Shown here: positions 43,005 to 53,103 of the stretch, one piece after another
Position numbering within the stretch: the stretch's first letter is position 1
How the letters are laid out: each line of letters starts with the position of its first letter
Notes under the pieces: generated by a model
The model's input: the letters and a program-made list of their open reading frames with translations, nothing else
The model's database searches: none
Told to the model about the DNA's origin: nothing
Translations under genes and position numbers: made by a program
Source: Bacilli bacterium
GTDB lineage: Bacteria > Bacillota_I > Bacilli_A > RFN20 > CAG-826
Direction: 5' to 3'
DNA length: 59,100 nt
Assembly (NCBI GenBank): GCA_024408505.1
Contig: JAKSUZ010000007.1
Span: 1 to 59,100 of the forward strand

Positions 43005-43501
43005 AAAATCCCTTCAATTAATTTTACCTTAATTTCTTTTTTATCTAAATTAACTGAAATAATAAATTCGCTCACGAAAGGAATATCAAATTTTTTATGA
43101 TCAGATGTTTCGCATCTTAAAATATCATTCGCTGGAGCGTGAATCACGCTTTTAACTATTCCAATAGTTTTATTATCACTAATAACATTAAGATTCACTA
43201 AGTCACTATAGTGATAATGATTATTAGGCAAAGTCGCATCTTCTTTTTTAATATAAAGATTCTTACCTAATAAATCATTGATCAGATTAATGTCTAAATG
43301 ATTTTCAAATGACACTACATCGTATTCTTTATATTTATAAAAGGAATAAACTTTTAATGGCAAATACTTATTATCAGATAAAAGAAAAACCACATTACCT
43401 TTTTGATAACGGAGGCGAGCAAAATCAGTATTAGAAAAGATTTTAACTTCGCCTTTTAGGCCATGTGGTTTACTTATTTTACCTAATAAAAGATATTCCA
43501 T
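43001..43501 (-). CDS. rimM: 16S rRNA processing protein RimM
   Basis: 166 residues. The N-terminus LLGKISKPHGLKGEVKIF is diagnostic, and the C-terminal PRC-barrel contains LRCETSDHKKFDIPFVSEFI. RimM helps assemble the 30S head, with S19. It lies between the KH-domain gene and trmD with one-base and four-base overlaps. Confidence 0.94.
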   Translation of the reverse strand: MEYLLLGKISKPHGLKGEVKIFSNTDFARLRYQKGNVVFLLSDNKYLPLKVYSFYKYKEYDVVSFENHLDINLINDLLGKNLYIKKEDATLPNNHYHYSDLVNLNVISDNKTIGIVKSVIHAPANDILRCETSDHKKFDIPFVSEFIISVNLDKKEIKVKLIEGIL

Positions 43502-43785
43502 TACTTAGTTTCAGTAGTGGGGGTTTCTGGTGTTTGACCTTTCTTCGCTTTGTCTTCAAAGTGGAGATGGATAAACTTATTATCTTCTTTACCAGCGATG
43601 TTAATGGCTTCACGTAAGGCGTTAGCAATAATGCCGTGCTTGCCAATTAAACGTGAAACGTTTTCATTATCAGCGTAGATAAAGATGGTAATATCTCTTT
43701 CTTCTTCCTTAATATCGATTTCAACTTCTTCAGGTTTAGTGACAATTGTATCAATAAAGGAATGGATAATGGTCTTGTAGTCCAT
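43501..43785 (-). CDS. khpA: KH-domain RNA-binding protein (KhpA-like)
   Basis: 94 residues with a single KH domain: VSRLIGKHGIIANALREAI contains the GxxG loop (GKHG). Small KhpA proteins bind RNA and, with KhpB/Jag, affect growth and division in Firmicutes. Its position between rpsP and rimM is the conserved one. The C-terminus is a short Thr/Pro-rich tail. Confidence 0.9.
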   Translation of the reverse strand: MDYKTIIHSFIDTIVTKPEEVEIDIKEEERDITIFIYADNENVSRLIGKHGIIANALREAINIAGKEDNKFIHLHFEDKAKKGQTPETPTTETK

Positions 43786-43787
43786 AA

Positions 43788-44255
43788 TTACTTAGTCTCC
43801 TTTTTCTCTTCGGCCTTTGGGGCTTCCGCTGGTTTTGCTTCTGTTTTAGGAGCAGGTTTAGCTTCCGCCTTGGGCGCTTCTTTAATATCTTCTTTCTTAA
43901 CGGTTGGAACTGGTTTCACTGGCGCCTTCTTCACTTTTGGTTTGGCGGGACGGTCAAATTTATTCTTTTTAACGGTCTTGCTCTTCTTATGTGAAGGAGA
44001 CTTAGTAGCATTAAATTTTGCGATTAAGCCCATTTCGGTTAATAAAGTCTTAATAGAATCAGAAGGCGTCGCGCCGGCTTTTAACCATTTCATTACTAAC
44101 TCTTCGTTAATATCTGCTTTACCAGTTTCTGGATCAAAAGTTCCGATTTGTTCGGAATAACGTCCATCACGGGCAAAACGAGAATCGGCCGCAACAATTC
44201 TAAAGAATGGATCTTTATGGCGACCAAATTTAGTCATTCTTAATTTTACTGACAT
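43788..44255 (-). CDS. rpsP: 30S ribosomal protein S16 with a long low-complexity tail
   Basis: 155 residues against about 80-90 in most bacteria. Residues 1 to about 85 are normal S16 (SVKLRMTKFGRHKDPFFRIVAADSR, GTFDPETG, WLKAGATPSDSIKTLL). From about 90 a Lys/Pro/Ala/Glu-rich tail follows (VKKAPVKPVPTVKKEDIKEAPKAEAKPAPK repeated in type). Such tails occur in some Mollicutes-like ribosomal proteins. GAGAGG precedes the ATG on the minus strand; TTGACA (44308-44303) upstream may be the -35. Confidence 0.95.
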   Translation of the reverse strand: MSVKLRMTKFGRHKDPFFRIVAADSRFARDGRYSEQIGTFDPETGKADINEELVMKWLKAGATPSDSIKTLLTEMGLIAKFNATKSPSHKKSKTVKKNKFDRPAKPKVKKAPVKPVPTVKKEDIKEAPKAEAKPAPKTEAKPAEAPKAEEKKETK

Positions 44256-44381
44256 AATTTTTCCTCTCTTATCGTAGATATCTTGCCATGAAAACTATAT
44301 GGTGTCAAGTAAAACTACTTAACAGATAAAAAGTTTTCTCTTTCTTTAAATTTAGTGTTAATATAACTAAGCACGTTTCGT

Positions 44382-44457
44382 GGGGCTGTAGCTCATCTGG
44401 AAGAGCGCATCGTTCGCAACGATGAGGTAGCGGGTTCGATCCCCGTCAGCTCCACCA
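44382..44457 (+). tRNA. tRNA-Ala (anticodon CGC)
   Basis: A 76-nt cloverleaf: acceptor GGGGCTG/CAGCTCC with the G3-U70 wobble that defines alanine identity, anticodon stem CATCG/CGATG around TTCGCAA (anticodon CGC), T-loop TTCGATC, discriminator A and encoded CCA. Confidence 0.95.
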
Positions 44458-44486
44458 TTTTTAGTAAAATGGTGTATAATGAGTTT

Positions 44487-46304
44487 ATGGAAAAAAATAT
44501 TGACGTAACTATTAATCATAAGAAACGTAATCAAGTTTTGATTTTAATCGGATCAGCTCTTGCTTTATCCGCAATTGTTGCAACTTCTACTTACTTTATT
44601 GCTAAACACTTATCTAGTCAAAGTAAGGACATTACCATTTTATATACAAACGATGTTCATGGTCGCTTTGGCGGTTCGATTAGTTATAAAAATGTCAGTA
44701 AAATGAAAAAGGATCTTCAAAGTGCTGGACGAGATGTTTTGTTAGTTGATTCAGGTGACCATTTATCTGGTTCATTATATGCTGTTTATGATGAGGGCTA
44801 TACTGTTAAAGGCTTGATGGGAGAAGCTCAATATGATGTTTGTGCGCTCGGTAATCACGAATTTGATTATAACTTTCCTCGTTTAAATGAATTAATTAGC
44901 TCTGCTAAATATAGTTATATATGTTCTAACCTTTATCATATGGAAAATGGTGTTCCAACAACCCGTTTTATTGAACCTAGTAAAATTTTCAATATTGCTA
45001 ATACCAAGATTGGATTTATCGGTGTGACCACTCCTTCTACTATCGGCGATGCTTCGCCAGCGTATTTTAAAGATGATGATGGTAATTATATTTATACATT
45101 CTTAGCCGGGAATAATGGTCAAGATTTATATGATAATGTTCAGGAAGAAGTTAACAATTTAAAACGTCAAGGCTGCCGCTATGTAATTGCATTATCTCAT
45201 TTAGGCGATGATGAAAAAACTAAATATTCTGATCCGTTTTCTTCTACTTCATTAGCGATGAATACAAATAATATTGATGCAATTATTGACGGTCACTCTC
45301 ATCAAACTATCACTCATGATATCGCTAAAAATAAAGATGGCAAAGATGTAGTTATTACTCAAACTGGTTCTTATTTTAATCATATTGGTTGCTTAACAAT
45401 TTCTCCTAGTGGAGAGATTTCAACTTCCCTAATTGATTCATATGGCGGTGAAGATCCTTTAATGGCAGAACAGGAGAAAGCCTATATTGATATAATCAAT
45501 AAGGAATTTGATACAGAAGTTGCTGAATGTGAATTTAAATTTACTAAACGATCTGATGGTGATCATAATTATGCTGAATTATGCGCTGATTCTTTCTATT
45601 ATGCAGGCACTAATCCAGAACGAGTTGGTGGAGAGGAGAATGTTTGCGATTGTGCGTTTGTTAATAATGGTGGTATTCGCTTAAATTCGGTTAACCCTGG
45701 CAAATGGACGAAGAAAACTTGTTACGAAACATTTTCTTTCAATAATCATCTTGTTATTCGCGAAGTGAAAGGCGATACTTTAAAAAAGGCGCTTGAATAT
45801 AGTGTCCGTAATTTGCCTAATTATACTTCCGGATTTTTAATTCCATGTGGATTAAAATATACGATAGACGAAACTGTAACTAGCAATATCGAAACTGATG
45901 ATAATGGTAATTATCGTAGTGGTCCCACTGCGGGTGGAGAACGTATTAAAGATCTTAAAGTCTTTAATCGTGGCAAGGATATTTGGGAAGATTTTGATGT
46001 CAATAAAAGATATAAAATTGCAGGTGCTGATTATATTTTTGAAGCCGGCGGTGATGGCTTATCAATGTTTGATGATGAATTCCCTGGTACAGAAAATGTA
46101 ACACTATATAAGGACGATGAAACGATTGCGGATTATACCATTCTTGAAGATTACATTAAAAGTTTTGATAAAAAAGGCGGAGAATTGCCTGTAATTGATC
46201 AGGGCAATACGCCATTAGTTAAGCATAAGTTCGGAACATGGTACATTAACTATAACTACCAATATCTACTTAAGCATCGTATATCGTATACAACCGAAAA
46301 CTAA
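44487..46304 (+). CDS. Surface-anchored 5'-nucleotidase/metallophosphatase (UshA-like)
   Basis: 605 residues from the ATG at 44487; an ATG at 44469 lies in the promoter. A membrane anchor (about 20-45) precedes the calcineurin-like domain with ITILYTNDVHGRFGG (D-x-H), LLVDSGDHLSG, GNHEFDYNF and GHSHQT, all metal-ligand motifs. The C-terminal 5'-nucleotidase domain includes FVNNGGIRLN and IAGADYIFEAGGDG. It would hydrolyse extracellular nucleotides for uptake. TATAAT (44475-44480) sits 6 nt before the ATG: leaderless. Confidence 0.93.
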   Translation: MEKNIDVTINHKKRNQVLILIGSALALSAIVATSTYFIAKHLSSQSKDITILYTNDVHGRFGGSISYKNVSKMKKDLQSAGRDVLLVDSGDHLSGSLYAVYDEGYTVKGLMGEAQYDVCALGNHEFDYNFPRLNELISSAKYSYICSNLYHMENGVPTTRFIEPSKIFNIANTKIGFIGVTTPSTIGDASPAYFKDDDGNYIYTFLAGNNGQDLYDNVQEEVNNLKRQGCRYVIALSHLGDDEKTKYSDPFSSTSLAMNTNNIDAIIDGHSHQTITHDIAKNKDGKDVVITQTGSYFNHIGCLTISPSGEISTSLIDSYGGEDPLMAEQEKAYIDIINKEFDTEVAECEFKFTKRSDGDHNYAELCADSFYYAGTNPERVGGEENVCDCAFVNNGGIRLNSVNPGKWTKKTCYETFSFNNHLVIREVKGDTLKKALEYSVRNLPNYTSGFLIPCGLKYTIDETVTSNIETDDNGNYRSGPTAGGERIKDLKVFNRGKDIWEDFDVNKRYKIAGADYIFEAGGDGLSMFDDEFPGTENVTLYKDDETIADYTILEDYIKSFDKKGGELPVIDQGNTPLVKHKFGTWYINYNYQYLLKHRISYTTEN

Positions 46305-46326
46305 TTGTTTATATCATAATTTTTAT

Positions 46327-46354
46327 TTGACAAGATAAATTAGGGTGTTATGAT
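46327..46354 (+). promoter_or_regulatory. Promoter of the str operon
   Basis: TTGACA (46327-46332) and TATGAT (46349-46354) spaced 16 nt. The leader of about 65 nt contains TGCTCA/TGAGCA (about 46365-46379) and GTGT/ACAC (about 46391-46403) hairpins and the AGGAGG site, possibly involved in ribosomal-protein feedback. Confidence 0.75.
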
Positions 46355-46428
46355 ATTACCCGCTGCTCAGTTTGAGCATCTTAAAATTAGTGTTTGATAC
46401 ACTTGGAATTGTGTACATAGGAGGAAAT

Positions 46429-46848
46429 ATGCCAACAATTAACCAATTAGTGAGACAAAGTAGAACTCGTTCTACTTATAAAAGTAAAGCACCAGCTTTA
46501 AATAAGCGTTGGAATTCGTTAAAGAAAATTACGAAAGACCAAAATAGTGCCCAAAAAAGAGGTGTGTGTACCCGTGTCGGTACTATGACACCAAAGAAAC
46601 CTAACTCAGCGTTACGTAAGTACGCTCGTGTTCGTTTAAGTAATGGATACGAAGTCACTGCGTATATCGGTGGTGAAGGTCATAACCTACAAGAACACTC
46701 AACCGTCATGATTCGTGGTGGTCGTGTCAAGGATTTACCTGGTGTTAGATACCACATTATCCGTGGTACGCTTGACTGCGCTGGTATTGAAGCGCGCCGT
46801 CAAGGTCGTAGCCAATATGGTACTAAGAAACCAAAGAAAGCGAACTAA
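46429..46848 (+). CDS. rpsL: 30S ribosomal protein S12
   Basis: 139 residues from the ATG at 46429, chosen for AGGAGG and the universal start [10 protein letters not shown]; an upstream in-frame ATG adds nonsense residues. Contains the streptomycin loop [11 protein letters not shown] and [10 protein letters not shown]. The PNS loop keeps Lys, so streptomycin sensitivity is expected. The conserved Asp targeted by RimO-type methylthiolation lies in the LPGV region. First gene of the str operon. Confidence 0.98.
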   Translation: MPTINQLVRQSRTRSTYKSKAPALNKRWNSLKKITKDQNSAQKRGVCTRVGTMTPKKPNSALRKYARVRLSNGYEVTAYIGGEGHNLQEHSTVMIRGGRVKDLPGVRYHIIRGTLDCAGIEARRQGRSQYGTKKPKKAN

Positions 46849-46861
46849 GGAGGAATAATAT

Positions 46862-47332
46862 ATGCCACGTAAAGGAAGTGTCGCAAAGCGCGACGTATTA
46901 CCTGATCCAGTTTATAATTCAAAATTAGTGACTCGGTTAATTAACCGCATCATGATTGATGGTAAACGCGGAACAGCTCAAACCATTTTATATAATGCTT
47001 TTAAAATTGTAGAAAAGAAAAGTGAAAAACCAGCCATGGATGTTTTTGGCACCGCCTTAAATAACATTATGCCTGAAGTTGAATTAAAAGTGAGACGTAT
47101 TGGTGCGGCTAACTATCAAGTACCAATTGAGGTTACTCCCGAAAGAAAGATTGCATTAGGTCTTCGCTGGTTAGTGCAATATGCTCGTTTAAGAAACGAA
47201 AAGACCATGGAAGATAAACTTGCAGCGGAAATTATTGATGCCGCGAATGGTACTGGTGCATCCGTGAAGAAAAGAGACGATGTCCATAAGATGGCAGAAG
47301 CTAATAAAGCTTATGCTCATTATCGTTGGTAA
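46862..47332 (+). CDS. rpsG: 30S ribosomal protein S7
   Basis: 156 residues, standard length, with [36 protein letters not shown]-like [11 protein letters not shown] and [19 protein letters not shown]. It binds the 3' domain of 16S rRNA and usually represses its own operon. AGGAGG lies 9 nt upstream; the gap to rpsL is 13 bp. Confidence 0.98.
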   Translation: MPRKGSVAKRDVLPDPVYNSKLVTRLINRIMIDGKRGTAQTILYNAFKIVEKKSEKPAMDVFGTALNNIMPEVELKVRRIGAANYQVPIEVTPERKIALGLRWLVQYARLRNEKTMEDKLAAEIIDAANGTGASVKKRDDVHKMAEANKAYAHYRW

Positions 47333-47341
47333 GGAGAGTTT

Positions 47342-49423
47342 ATGGCACGTGAATTTGATTTAGCGCATACTCGTAACATCGGCATCATGGCGCACATCGA
47401 TGCTGGTAAAACGACTACAACGGAAAGAATTCTTTATTTCACTGGTAAAATCCATAAGATTGGTGAAGTGCACGATGGTGCAGCCACCATGGACTGGATG
47501 GAACAGGAACAAGAAAGAGGTATTACCATTACCTCAGCCGCCACAACTGCTACTTGGAATGGTAACCGTATTAACATTATTGATACTCCTGGGCACGTTG
47601 ACTTCACGGTTGAAGTTGAACGTTCACTCCGTGTTCTTGATGGTGCGGTCACAGTTCTTGATGGTAAGAATGGTGTTGAACCACAAACTGAAACAGTTTG
47701 GAGACAAGGAACTAAATATGGTGTTCCTAGAATCGTCTTTGTTAATAAGATGGATGCGATTGGTGCAGACTTTGAAATGTGCTTAGCATCCCTTCATGAA
47801 CGTCTAGCTGCGAACGCGGAAGCAGTTCAATATCCAATCGGAGCCGAGTCTAGTTTTGTTGGCGCGGTTGATATTATTGAACGTAAAGCTTATTACTATG
47901 AAGGCGATAAGAATGAGAAGCCGGTTGAAAAACCAATCCCTGAAGAATTAAAAGAAAAGACTGAACAACTCCGTCAAAAGCTTCTCGAAGCTTTAGCGGC
48001 CTTTGATGATGAATTTATGATGTTAGTTCTTGATGGTAAGGAACCAGATATTCCAATGATCAAGAAAACCATTCGTAAGGCGGTTTTAACTGGTACATTC
48101 TTCCCAGTATTCTGCGGTTCTGCTTATAAGAATAAGAATATTCAACTACTCTTAAATGGTGTTATTGATTATTTACCAAGTCCAATTGATATTCCACCGG
48201 CGAAAGGTATTAATCAAGCCGATGATAAAGAATATCATTGTAAACCGGATGATAATGAACCATTAGCGGCTTTGGCTTTTAAGATCGCTACTGACCCATT
48301 CATTGGTCGATTAGCATATGTTCGTGTTTATAGTGGAACACTTAAAAGTGGTAGCTATGTTATGAACACTACTAAAGGCGTAAAAGAAAGAATCGCTCGT
48401 GTCGTGTTAATGCACTCTAATCATCGTCAAGAAGTAGATGCATTACACGCTGGTGATATTGGTGCGGTCGTTGGTTTAAAAGGTACCACTACTGGTGATA
48501 CTTTAGCCGATGAAAAGCTTGATGTCGTTCTTGAGAAGATGGAATTCCCGGAACCAGTTATTGAACAAGCGGTTGAACCAAAAACTAAAGCGGACCAAGA
48601 TAAGATGGCAATTGCCTTAACTAAGTTAGCCGAAGAAGATCCAACCTTTAAAGTTCATACCAATGCGGAAACTGGTCAAACCATTATCGCTGGTGTTGGT
48701 GAACTTCACCTCGATATTATCGTTGATCGTATGAAACGTGAATTTGGTGTTCAAGTTAATGTTGGCGCGCCACAAGTCGGATATCGTGAAACGATTCGTG
48801 TACCTGCGGATTGCGAAGGCAAGTACATTAAGCAATCTGGTGGTCGTGGTCAATATGGTCACGTATGGATTAAGTTTGAACCAAATCCGGGTAAAGGCTT
48901 TGAATTCGTTGATAACGTAGTTGGTGGATCTGTTCCACGCGAATACATTAAGCCAACGCAACAAGGTTTAGTCGATGCGATGAACCGTGGTTTAATTGCG
49001 GGTTATCCAGTAATTGACGTAAAAGCGACTCTATTCGATGGTTCTAGCCACGAAGTTGATAGTAGTGAAGCTGCGTATAAGATTGCTGCTTCTCTCGCTT
49101 TAAAAGAAGCCGCTAAGAAATGTTCGCCGGTAATTCTTGAACCAATCATGAAGGTTGAAGTAACCGTTCCTGAACAATATTATGGTGACGTTATTGGCGA
49201 TATCTCACGTAGACGTGGTCAAATGACTGGTGAGTCTCAACGTGGTAACGCAAAGATTGTTGAAGCAGAAGTACCTTTAGCAGAAATGTTTGGTTACGTT
49301 ACTGATTTACGTAGCTTTACACAAGGCCGTGGTAACTACACCATGCAATTCTTACGCTATGGTGAATGCCCAAGATTCGTCCAAGACGAAATCATTAAGA
49401 AAAGCGGCATGTCTCCTCGCTAA
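47342..49423 (+). CDS. fusA: Translation elongation factor G
   Basis: 693 residues with all GTPase motifs: [16 protein letters not shown] (G1), [11 protein letters not shown] (switch I), DTPGHVDF (G3), NKMDAIGAD (G4) and SAYKNKN (G5), followed by domains II-V ending KKSGMSPR. It drives translocation. AAGGAG precedes the ATG. The usual tuf gene does not follow; a terminator does. Confidence 0.98.
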   Translation: MAREFDLAHTRNIGIMAHIDAGKTTTTERILYFTGKIHKIGEVHDGAATMDWMEQEQERGITITSAATTATWNGNRINIIDTPGHVDFTVEVERSLRVLDGAVTVLDGKNGVEPQTETVWRQGTKYGVPRIVFVNKMDAIGADFEMCLASLHERLAANAEAVQYPIGAESSFVGAVDIIERKAYYYEGDKNEKPVEKPIPEELKEKTEQLRQKLLEALAAFDDEFMMLVLDGKEPDIPMIKKTIRKAVLTGTFFPVFCGSAYKNKNIQLLLNGVIDYLPSPIDIPPAKGINQADDKEYHCKPDDNEPLAALAFKIATDPFIGRLAYVRVYSGTLKSGSYVMNTTKGVKERIARVVLMHSNHRQEVDALHAGDIGAVVGLKGTTTGDTLADEKLDVVLEKMEFPEPVIEQAVEPKTKADQDKMAIALTKLAEEDPTFKVHTNAETGQTIIAGVGELHLDIIVDRMKREFGVQVNVGAPQVGYRETIRVPADCEGKYIKQSGGRGQYGHVWIKFEPNPGKGFEFVDNVVGGSVPREYIKPTQQGLVDAMNRGLIAGYPVIDVKATLFDGSSHEVDSSEAAYKIAASLALKEAAKKCSPVILEPIMKVEVTVPEQYYGDVIGDISRRRGQMTGESQRGNAKIVEAEVPLAEMFGYVTDLRSFTQGRGNYTMQFLRYGECPRFVQDEIIKKSGMSPR

Positions 49424-49441
49424 TTAAAGTGAAAAATAAAG

Positions 49442-49463
49442 AAGTGCGGAAACGCACTTTTTT
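49442..49463 (+). terminator. Terminator of the str operon
   Basis: AAGTGCG (49442-49448), a GAAA tetraloop and CGCACTT (49453-49459), then T-tract. Perfect 7-bp GC-rich stem. Confidence 0.92.
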
Positions 49464-49520
49464 ATAATGTTTCTTCCTATTCAGTTATTTATAATGTAAA
49501 ATCAAATTGATTTTAATATT

Positions 49521-50834
49521 ATGAAAAGATTTAAAGGCAAAATCTTTGTAGAATTTACTAAAGATAAATTTCGCACTAGAAAACATATTTTAAAAAAGCG
49601 TGATAAAGCACTTCGTAATATTATTAGATACGCTTTTGAAAATTCTAAATATTATCACAACTCATTTTCGAAGGCTGGATTAACTTTAGATAATATTGAT
49701 AGTTTCCCACTTGAAAAACTTCCTTTTATTAACAAAAAAATCTTACTAGATAATTACGATGATATTCTTACCGATAAAAATTTATCATTTGATAAAATCG
49801 TTAATCATCAAGATCAAATTGATTCTAAATATCATATCGTTCGTTCATCCGGAAGTAGTCAAAAAGTTGGTTATTTTGTCTACACGCAGAAAGCATGGAA
49901 TAAATTAGTTATTGGAACCGTACGTGAATTTATTAAATCAATCGGTCTACGCAAAACTCTGAGAATGCTATTTAAAAAAACTCGCGTTTTATATGTGGCG
50001 ATTACTAAAGGTCAACATGGTGGATATTTATTATTCTCTTCTTGCACCGATCAATTAAATTTTGAAATTAAACTATTAGATATTAATAGTCCTTTGCAAG
50101 AATGGATCAAAGCTATTGAAACATTTAATCCTGATTATTTAGCCGGTTATCCTACTGCGATTTGTTTATTAACAAAAGAAATCATTAATACTCGTAACAA
50201 AAAGATGAAAATAAAAGGTATTATTTCTTGCGGCGAAGCTTTATCGAAACCGAAACGCGAATATTTAAAGAGCGTTTATCGTTGCCCAATTTTAAATCTT
50301 TACGATGCTAGTGAATCGCTTTTAATTGGTAGCGCAACCGAAAATAGTTTCTACTTATTTGATGACTATAATTATATTGAAATAATTAATGATCAATTAT
50401 ATCTCACTAATTTATATAACTATGTTCAACCATTAATTCGCTACCGAATGAGCGATTACATAAAACTCATTTACGATAAAAAAGCGAAATACACTAAATG
50501 TCAAATCGGCACTGGGCGTGAAGAAGATATTTTATGGTTTACCAATAAAGATGGAACTAAAGAATATTTACATCCGTTAATGTTTGAAGATTTTTGCCAT
50601 CAAGGGTTACTTGATTATCAATTAGTGCAGGATAAGGGGGATCATTTTATTTTAAATTACGTTATTGATAAAAAGACTGACAAAAAAATAATTGTCTCTT
50701 TCTTAAATAAAGAGATAAAAGCGATTTTAGATGGACATAAACTCTCGTTTATTTCGTTTGACACTAAACAAGTAAATAAAATTTTGCCTGATAAGCGAAC
50801 TGGTAAAAAACGTTTAACGGTAGGGTTAAAATAA
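49521..50834 (+). CDS. PaaK/CapK-like adenylate-forming enzyme
   Basis: 437 residues. The pattern NIIRYAFENSKYYHNSFSKAGL, LPFINKKILLDNYDDI, and VRSSGSSQKVGYFVY (the phosphate loop S-S-G-S-x-x-x-x) is that of phenylacetate-CoA ligase and CapK proteins, which activate carboxylic acids by adenylation. PTAICLL and LYDASESLLIGS match later motifs. It may modify a capsule or other polymer, or make an acyl-CoA. No ribosome site; TATAAT is 25 nt before the ATG. The GNAT-like gene follows with one base between. Confidence 0.8.
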   Translation: MKRFKGKIFVEFTKDKFRTRKHILKKRDKALRNIIRYAFENSKYYHNSFSKAGLTLDNIDSFPLEKLPFINKKILLDNYDDILTDKNLSFDKIVNHQDQIDSKYHIVRSSGSSQKVGYFVYTQKAWNKLVIGTVREFIKSIGLRKTLRMLFKKTRVLYVAITKGQHGGYLLFSSCTDQLNFEIKLLDINSPLQEWIKAIETFNPDYLAGYPTAICLLTKEIINTRNKKMKIKGIISCGEALSKPKREYLKSVYRCPILNLYDASESLLIGSATENSFYLFDDYNYIEIINDQLYLTNLYNYVQPLIRYRMSDYIKLIYDKKAKYTKCQIGTGREEDILWFTNKDGTKEYLHPLMFEDFCHQGLLDYQLVQDKGDHFILNYVIDKKTDKKIIVSFLNKEIKAILDGHKLSFISFDTKQVNKILPDKRTGKKRLTVGLK

Positions 50835-50835
50835 A

Positions 50836-51441
50836 ATGTATCGTTTAATTGAGAAAAATGAAATTAAAAAAGCGGCAAAATTAATGGCGGACGCTTTTAT
50901 TGATTATCCACTTTATAAAGAACTTTTTCCGAATGAAAAAAAGATGAAGAAAGGCATTTACTATTTTTGTTGGTACCGGATATATGCACGAAGAAGTTAT
51001 ACACGTGTGTCTCCCGACTTTGCTAAATTGTTTTCACTTAAAACACCTAGCGATAAAGAAAAAACGCCACTAGGTTTATTATTTAATCCAAAGTTTTTCT
51101 TTGGACTAATTAGTTCACTTACTCGTTTCTCGATTAAGAGATTAAAAGAATTTTCAAAGCTGGAAGAAAAATATCAAAAACAATATTATGATCCTAACAA
51201 AGACAATTACTTGCAAGTAATTTGCATTGATAAAAAAGTTAGAAACGGAATGGATGAGATCATGGATTTGTTAAAAGAAGTTAATGCTTTCTTAGGAAAG
51301 AGAAACACTTATTCTGAAACTCATACTATTTTGCATGAAAGATTATATAGAATGTTTGGCGCTAAAACTTTAGCGAAAGAAGATTTCCATGGTTGCACTC
51401 ATATTGTTATGATTAAAAACCAAAGCGATTCAATCCAATAA
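50836..51441 (+). CDS. GNAT-like acyltransferase protein
   Basis: 201 residues. RLIEKNEIKKAAKLMADAFIDYPLYKELFPNEKKM matches the start of GNAT N-acetyltransferases of the puromycin-acetyltransferase-like group, the region LQVICIDKKVRNGMDEIMDLLKEV fits the acetyl-CoA binding strand-helix, and SETHTILHERLYRMFGA the C-terminal strands. The R/Q-x-x-G-x-G/A loop is weak (KKVRNG). Partner of the upstream adenylating enzyme, so acyl transfer is a plausible joint role. No ribosome site visible. Confidence 0.72.
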   Translation: MYRLIEKNEIKKAAKLMADAFIDYPLYKELFPNEKKMKKGIYYFCWYRIYARRSYTRVSPDFAKLFSLKTPSDKEKTPLGLLFNPKFFFGLISSLTRFSIKRLKEFSKLEEKYQKQYYDPNKDNYLQVICIDKKVRNGMDEIMDLLKEVNAFLGKRNTYSETHTILHERLYRMFGAKTLAKEDFHGCTHIVMIKNQSDSIQ

Positions 51442-51452
51442 AAATTAAAAAG

Positions 51453-51474
51453 CACCCCTTTTGGGGTGTTTTTG
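51453..51474 (+). terminator. Terminator after the GNAT-like gene
   Basis: CACCCC (51453-51458), loop TTTT, GGGGTG (51463-51468) and TTTTTT. Confidence 0.9.
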
Positions 51475-51481
51475 CTATAAT
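51473..51481 (+). promoter_or_regulatory. Extended -10 of the GPH symporter gene
   Basis: TGCTATAAT (51473-51481) directly follows the terminator T-tract and lies 8 nt before the ATG at 51490, so the transcript would be leaderless. Confidence 0.6.
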
Positions 51482-51489
51482 GAACGAGT

Positions 51490-53103
51490 ATGGCATTTAC
51501 AAAATTAAATAGTATTTATCAAAGAACAATCGGTAGAGTATCAGAAACTTATACTGGTCAGACTATTCCAAAGCGCACAAAATGGACATATTCTATTTCG
51601 GGAGGCTTTCGTGACGCTTCCTATGCTTTAATTTCAACTTTGTTATTAATATTTATTAATGAAAGCGGCTGTTGTATTGGTGTTCATGGTGATTACACCA
51701 CGATGTTTGCGGTTATCTCCGCTTTGTTAATTGGCTTCCGTATTTTTGATGGCGTTAACGATCCGATTATGGGCGTCTTCATTGAAAAAGTTCATTTTAA
51801 AACTGGTAAATTTAAGCCTTGGATCTTTCTAGGTGGTTTTGTTTCAGCAATATCCTATATTGCGCTGTTTTGTGGACCGATTGCATTTAGCTGGTGTTGT
51901 GACTGGGTTTATGTAGGTTGGTTTGCGGTTTTCTATTTATTATGGGATGTTGGTTTTACCATGAACGATATTGCTTATTGGAGTATGTTACCTAGTATGT
52001 CGAGTAAAGAAAAAGAAAGAGCGCAAGTCACATCAATTGTCTTAGTAGCATGTAACGTTGGTGAGTTAGCGACTACCGCTACCTTCCCATTTTTAAACAC
52101 TTTAATCGGTGTAAAACAATCTGGTTTAATTTATTGTTTAGTGATTAGCGGTCTATTTTTAGTAAGCCAGACCGCCATCTTCTTTTTGTGTAAGGAACGA
52201 AGTCGAAAAGTGCTAGATAATAATTCAGAAGAACCAGCAAAGTTTAGAGATTTATTTAGAGTTTTAAAAAATAATTCACAAGCGCGAACCATGATTTTTG
52301 TGGTCTTGTTTTACTATATTTCAACTATGGTTACTAATGGATTGTTATCCAATTTATTTTATGTAACCATCGGTTACACTACCGGTAAGGAAGTGGAATC
52401 AATATATACAACCGCCACCGCTATTGCGGTTTTAATTCCACCGATTTTTATGCCGCGTTTGATTAAGAAATTTTCTCTACTTAAAGTATTTAATATTAGT
52501 TTAATTACTATGTTTGCTTCGCGTTTAATTTTCTTATTCTTCAACATGCCGTTTGGTGATGTTAGAAGTGCACCAATACCAATAATCAATGGTAATTTAA
52601 ACGCGTGGTTCGTGGTTTGTTCGTGTCTTGTTGGTGTGATTATGGTGTTAACCCAAACTGCGGTTTATAACACCATTTTAATTATGATGAGCAATACGAT
52701 TGAATATAATGACTATAAATTTGGTAAGCGTGAAGATGCAGTTATTTTCTCTCTACGTCCATTTTCTACTAAGATGGCATCTAGTTTAAAACAAGTGGTT
52801 CAATTAGCGGCTTTAAACGTAACTGGATTAGTAGGTGTAATGGATGAAATTAACAGGATAAACGGTCTTGATTTACCAAAAGAAGAAAAAGCCTCAGAAA
52901 TTGCTGCGGTGCTAGCGACCGTTACTTCTGCTCAGATTTGGGGATTAAAACTCTTTATGATTGTGATTCCAATGATTTTCTTAGCATTAACTATGTTCCT
53001 AGTGAAAAAATATTACATTATTGATGAAAAATACTATGCTCATATTTGTAGCGAAATTGAAAAGCGAAACAATAAAGCTTTAAAAACTAAGAAGGCTAAA
53101 TAA
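51490..53103 (+). CDS. GPH-family sugar:cation symporter (copy 1)
   Basis: 537 residues with 12 membrane segments in MFS style. SGGFRDASYALISTLL, FDGVNDPIMG, TGKFKPWIFLGG and YSMLPS-like YWSMLPSMSSKEKERA are hallmarks of the glycoside-pentoside-hexuronide (melibiose permease-like) family, which imports glycosides with Na+ or H+. A second copy lies at 56455-58026. It is followed directly by the ROK kinase (no gap), so the two may be co-transcribed. Confidence 0.9.
   Translation: MAFTKLNSIYQRTIGRVSETYTGQTIPKRTKWTYSISGGFRDASYALISTLLLIFINESGCCIGVHGDYTTMFAVISALLIGFRIFDGVNDPIMGVFIEKVHFKTGKFKPWIFLGGFVSAISYIALFCGPIAFSWCCDWVYVGWFAVFYLLWDVGFTMNDIAYWSMLPSMSSKEKERAQVTSIVLVACNVGELATTATFPFLNTLIGVKQSGLIYCLVISGLFLVSQTAIFFLCKERSRKVLDNNSEEPAKFRDLFRVLKNNSQARTMIFVVLFYYISTMVTNGLLSNLFYVTIGYTTGKEVESIYTTATAIAVLIPPIFMPRLIKKFSLLKVFNISLITMFASRLIFLFFNMPFGDVRSAPIPIINGNLNAWFVVCSCLVGVIMVLTQTAVYNTILIMMSNTIEYNDYKFGKREDAVIFSLRPFSTKMASSLKQVVQLAALNVTGLVGVMDEINRINGLDLPKEEKASEIAAVLATVTSAQIWGLKLFMIVIPMIFLALTMFLVKKYYIIDEKYYAHICSEIEKRNNKALKTKKAK

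Noticed and set aside
46372-46428. Longer S12 with 19 extra residues
   Set aside because: AGGAGG and the universal MPTINQLVR start place the true ATG at 46429.
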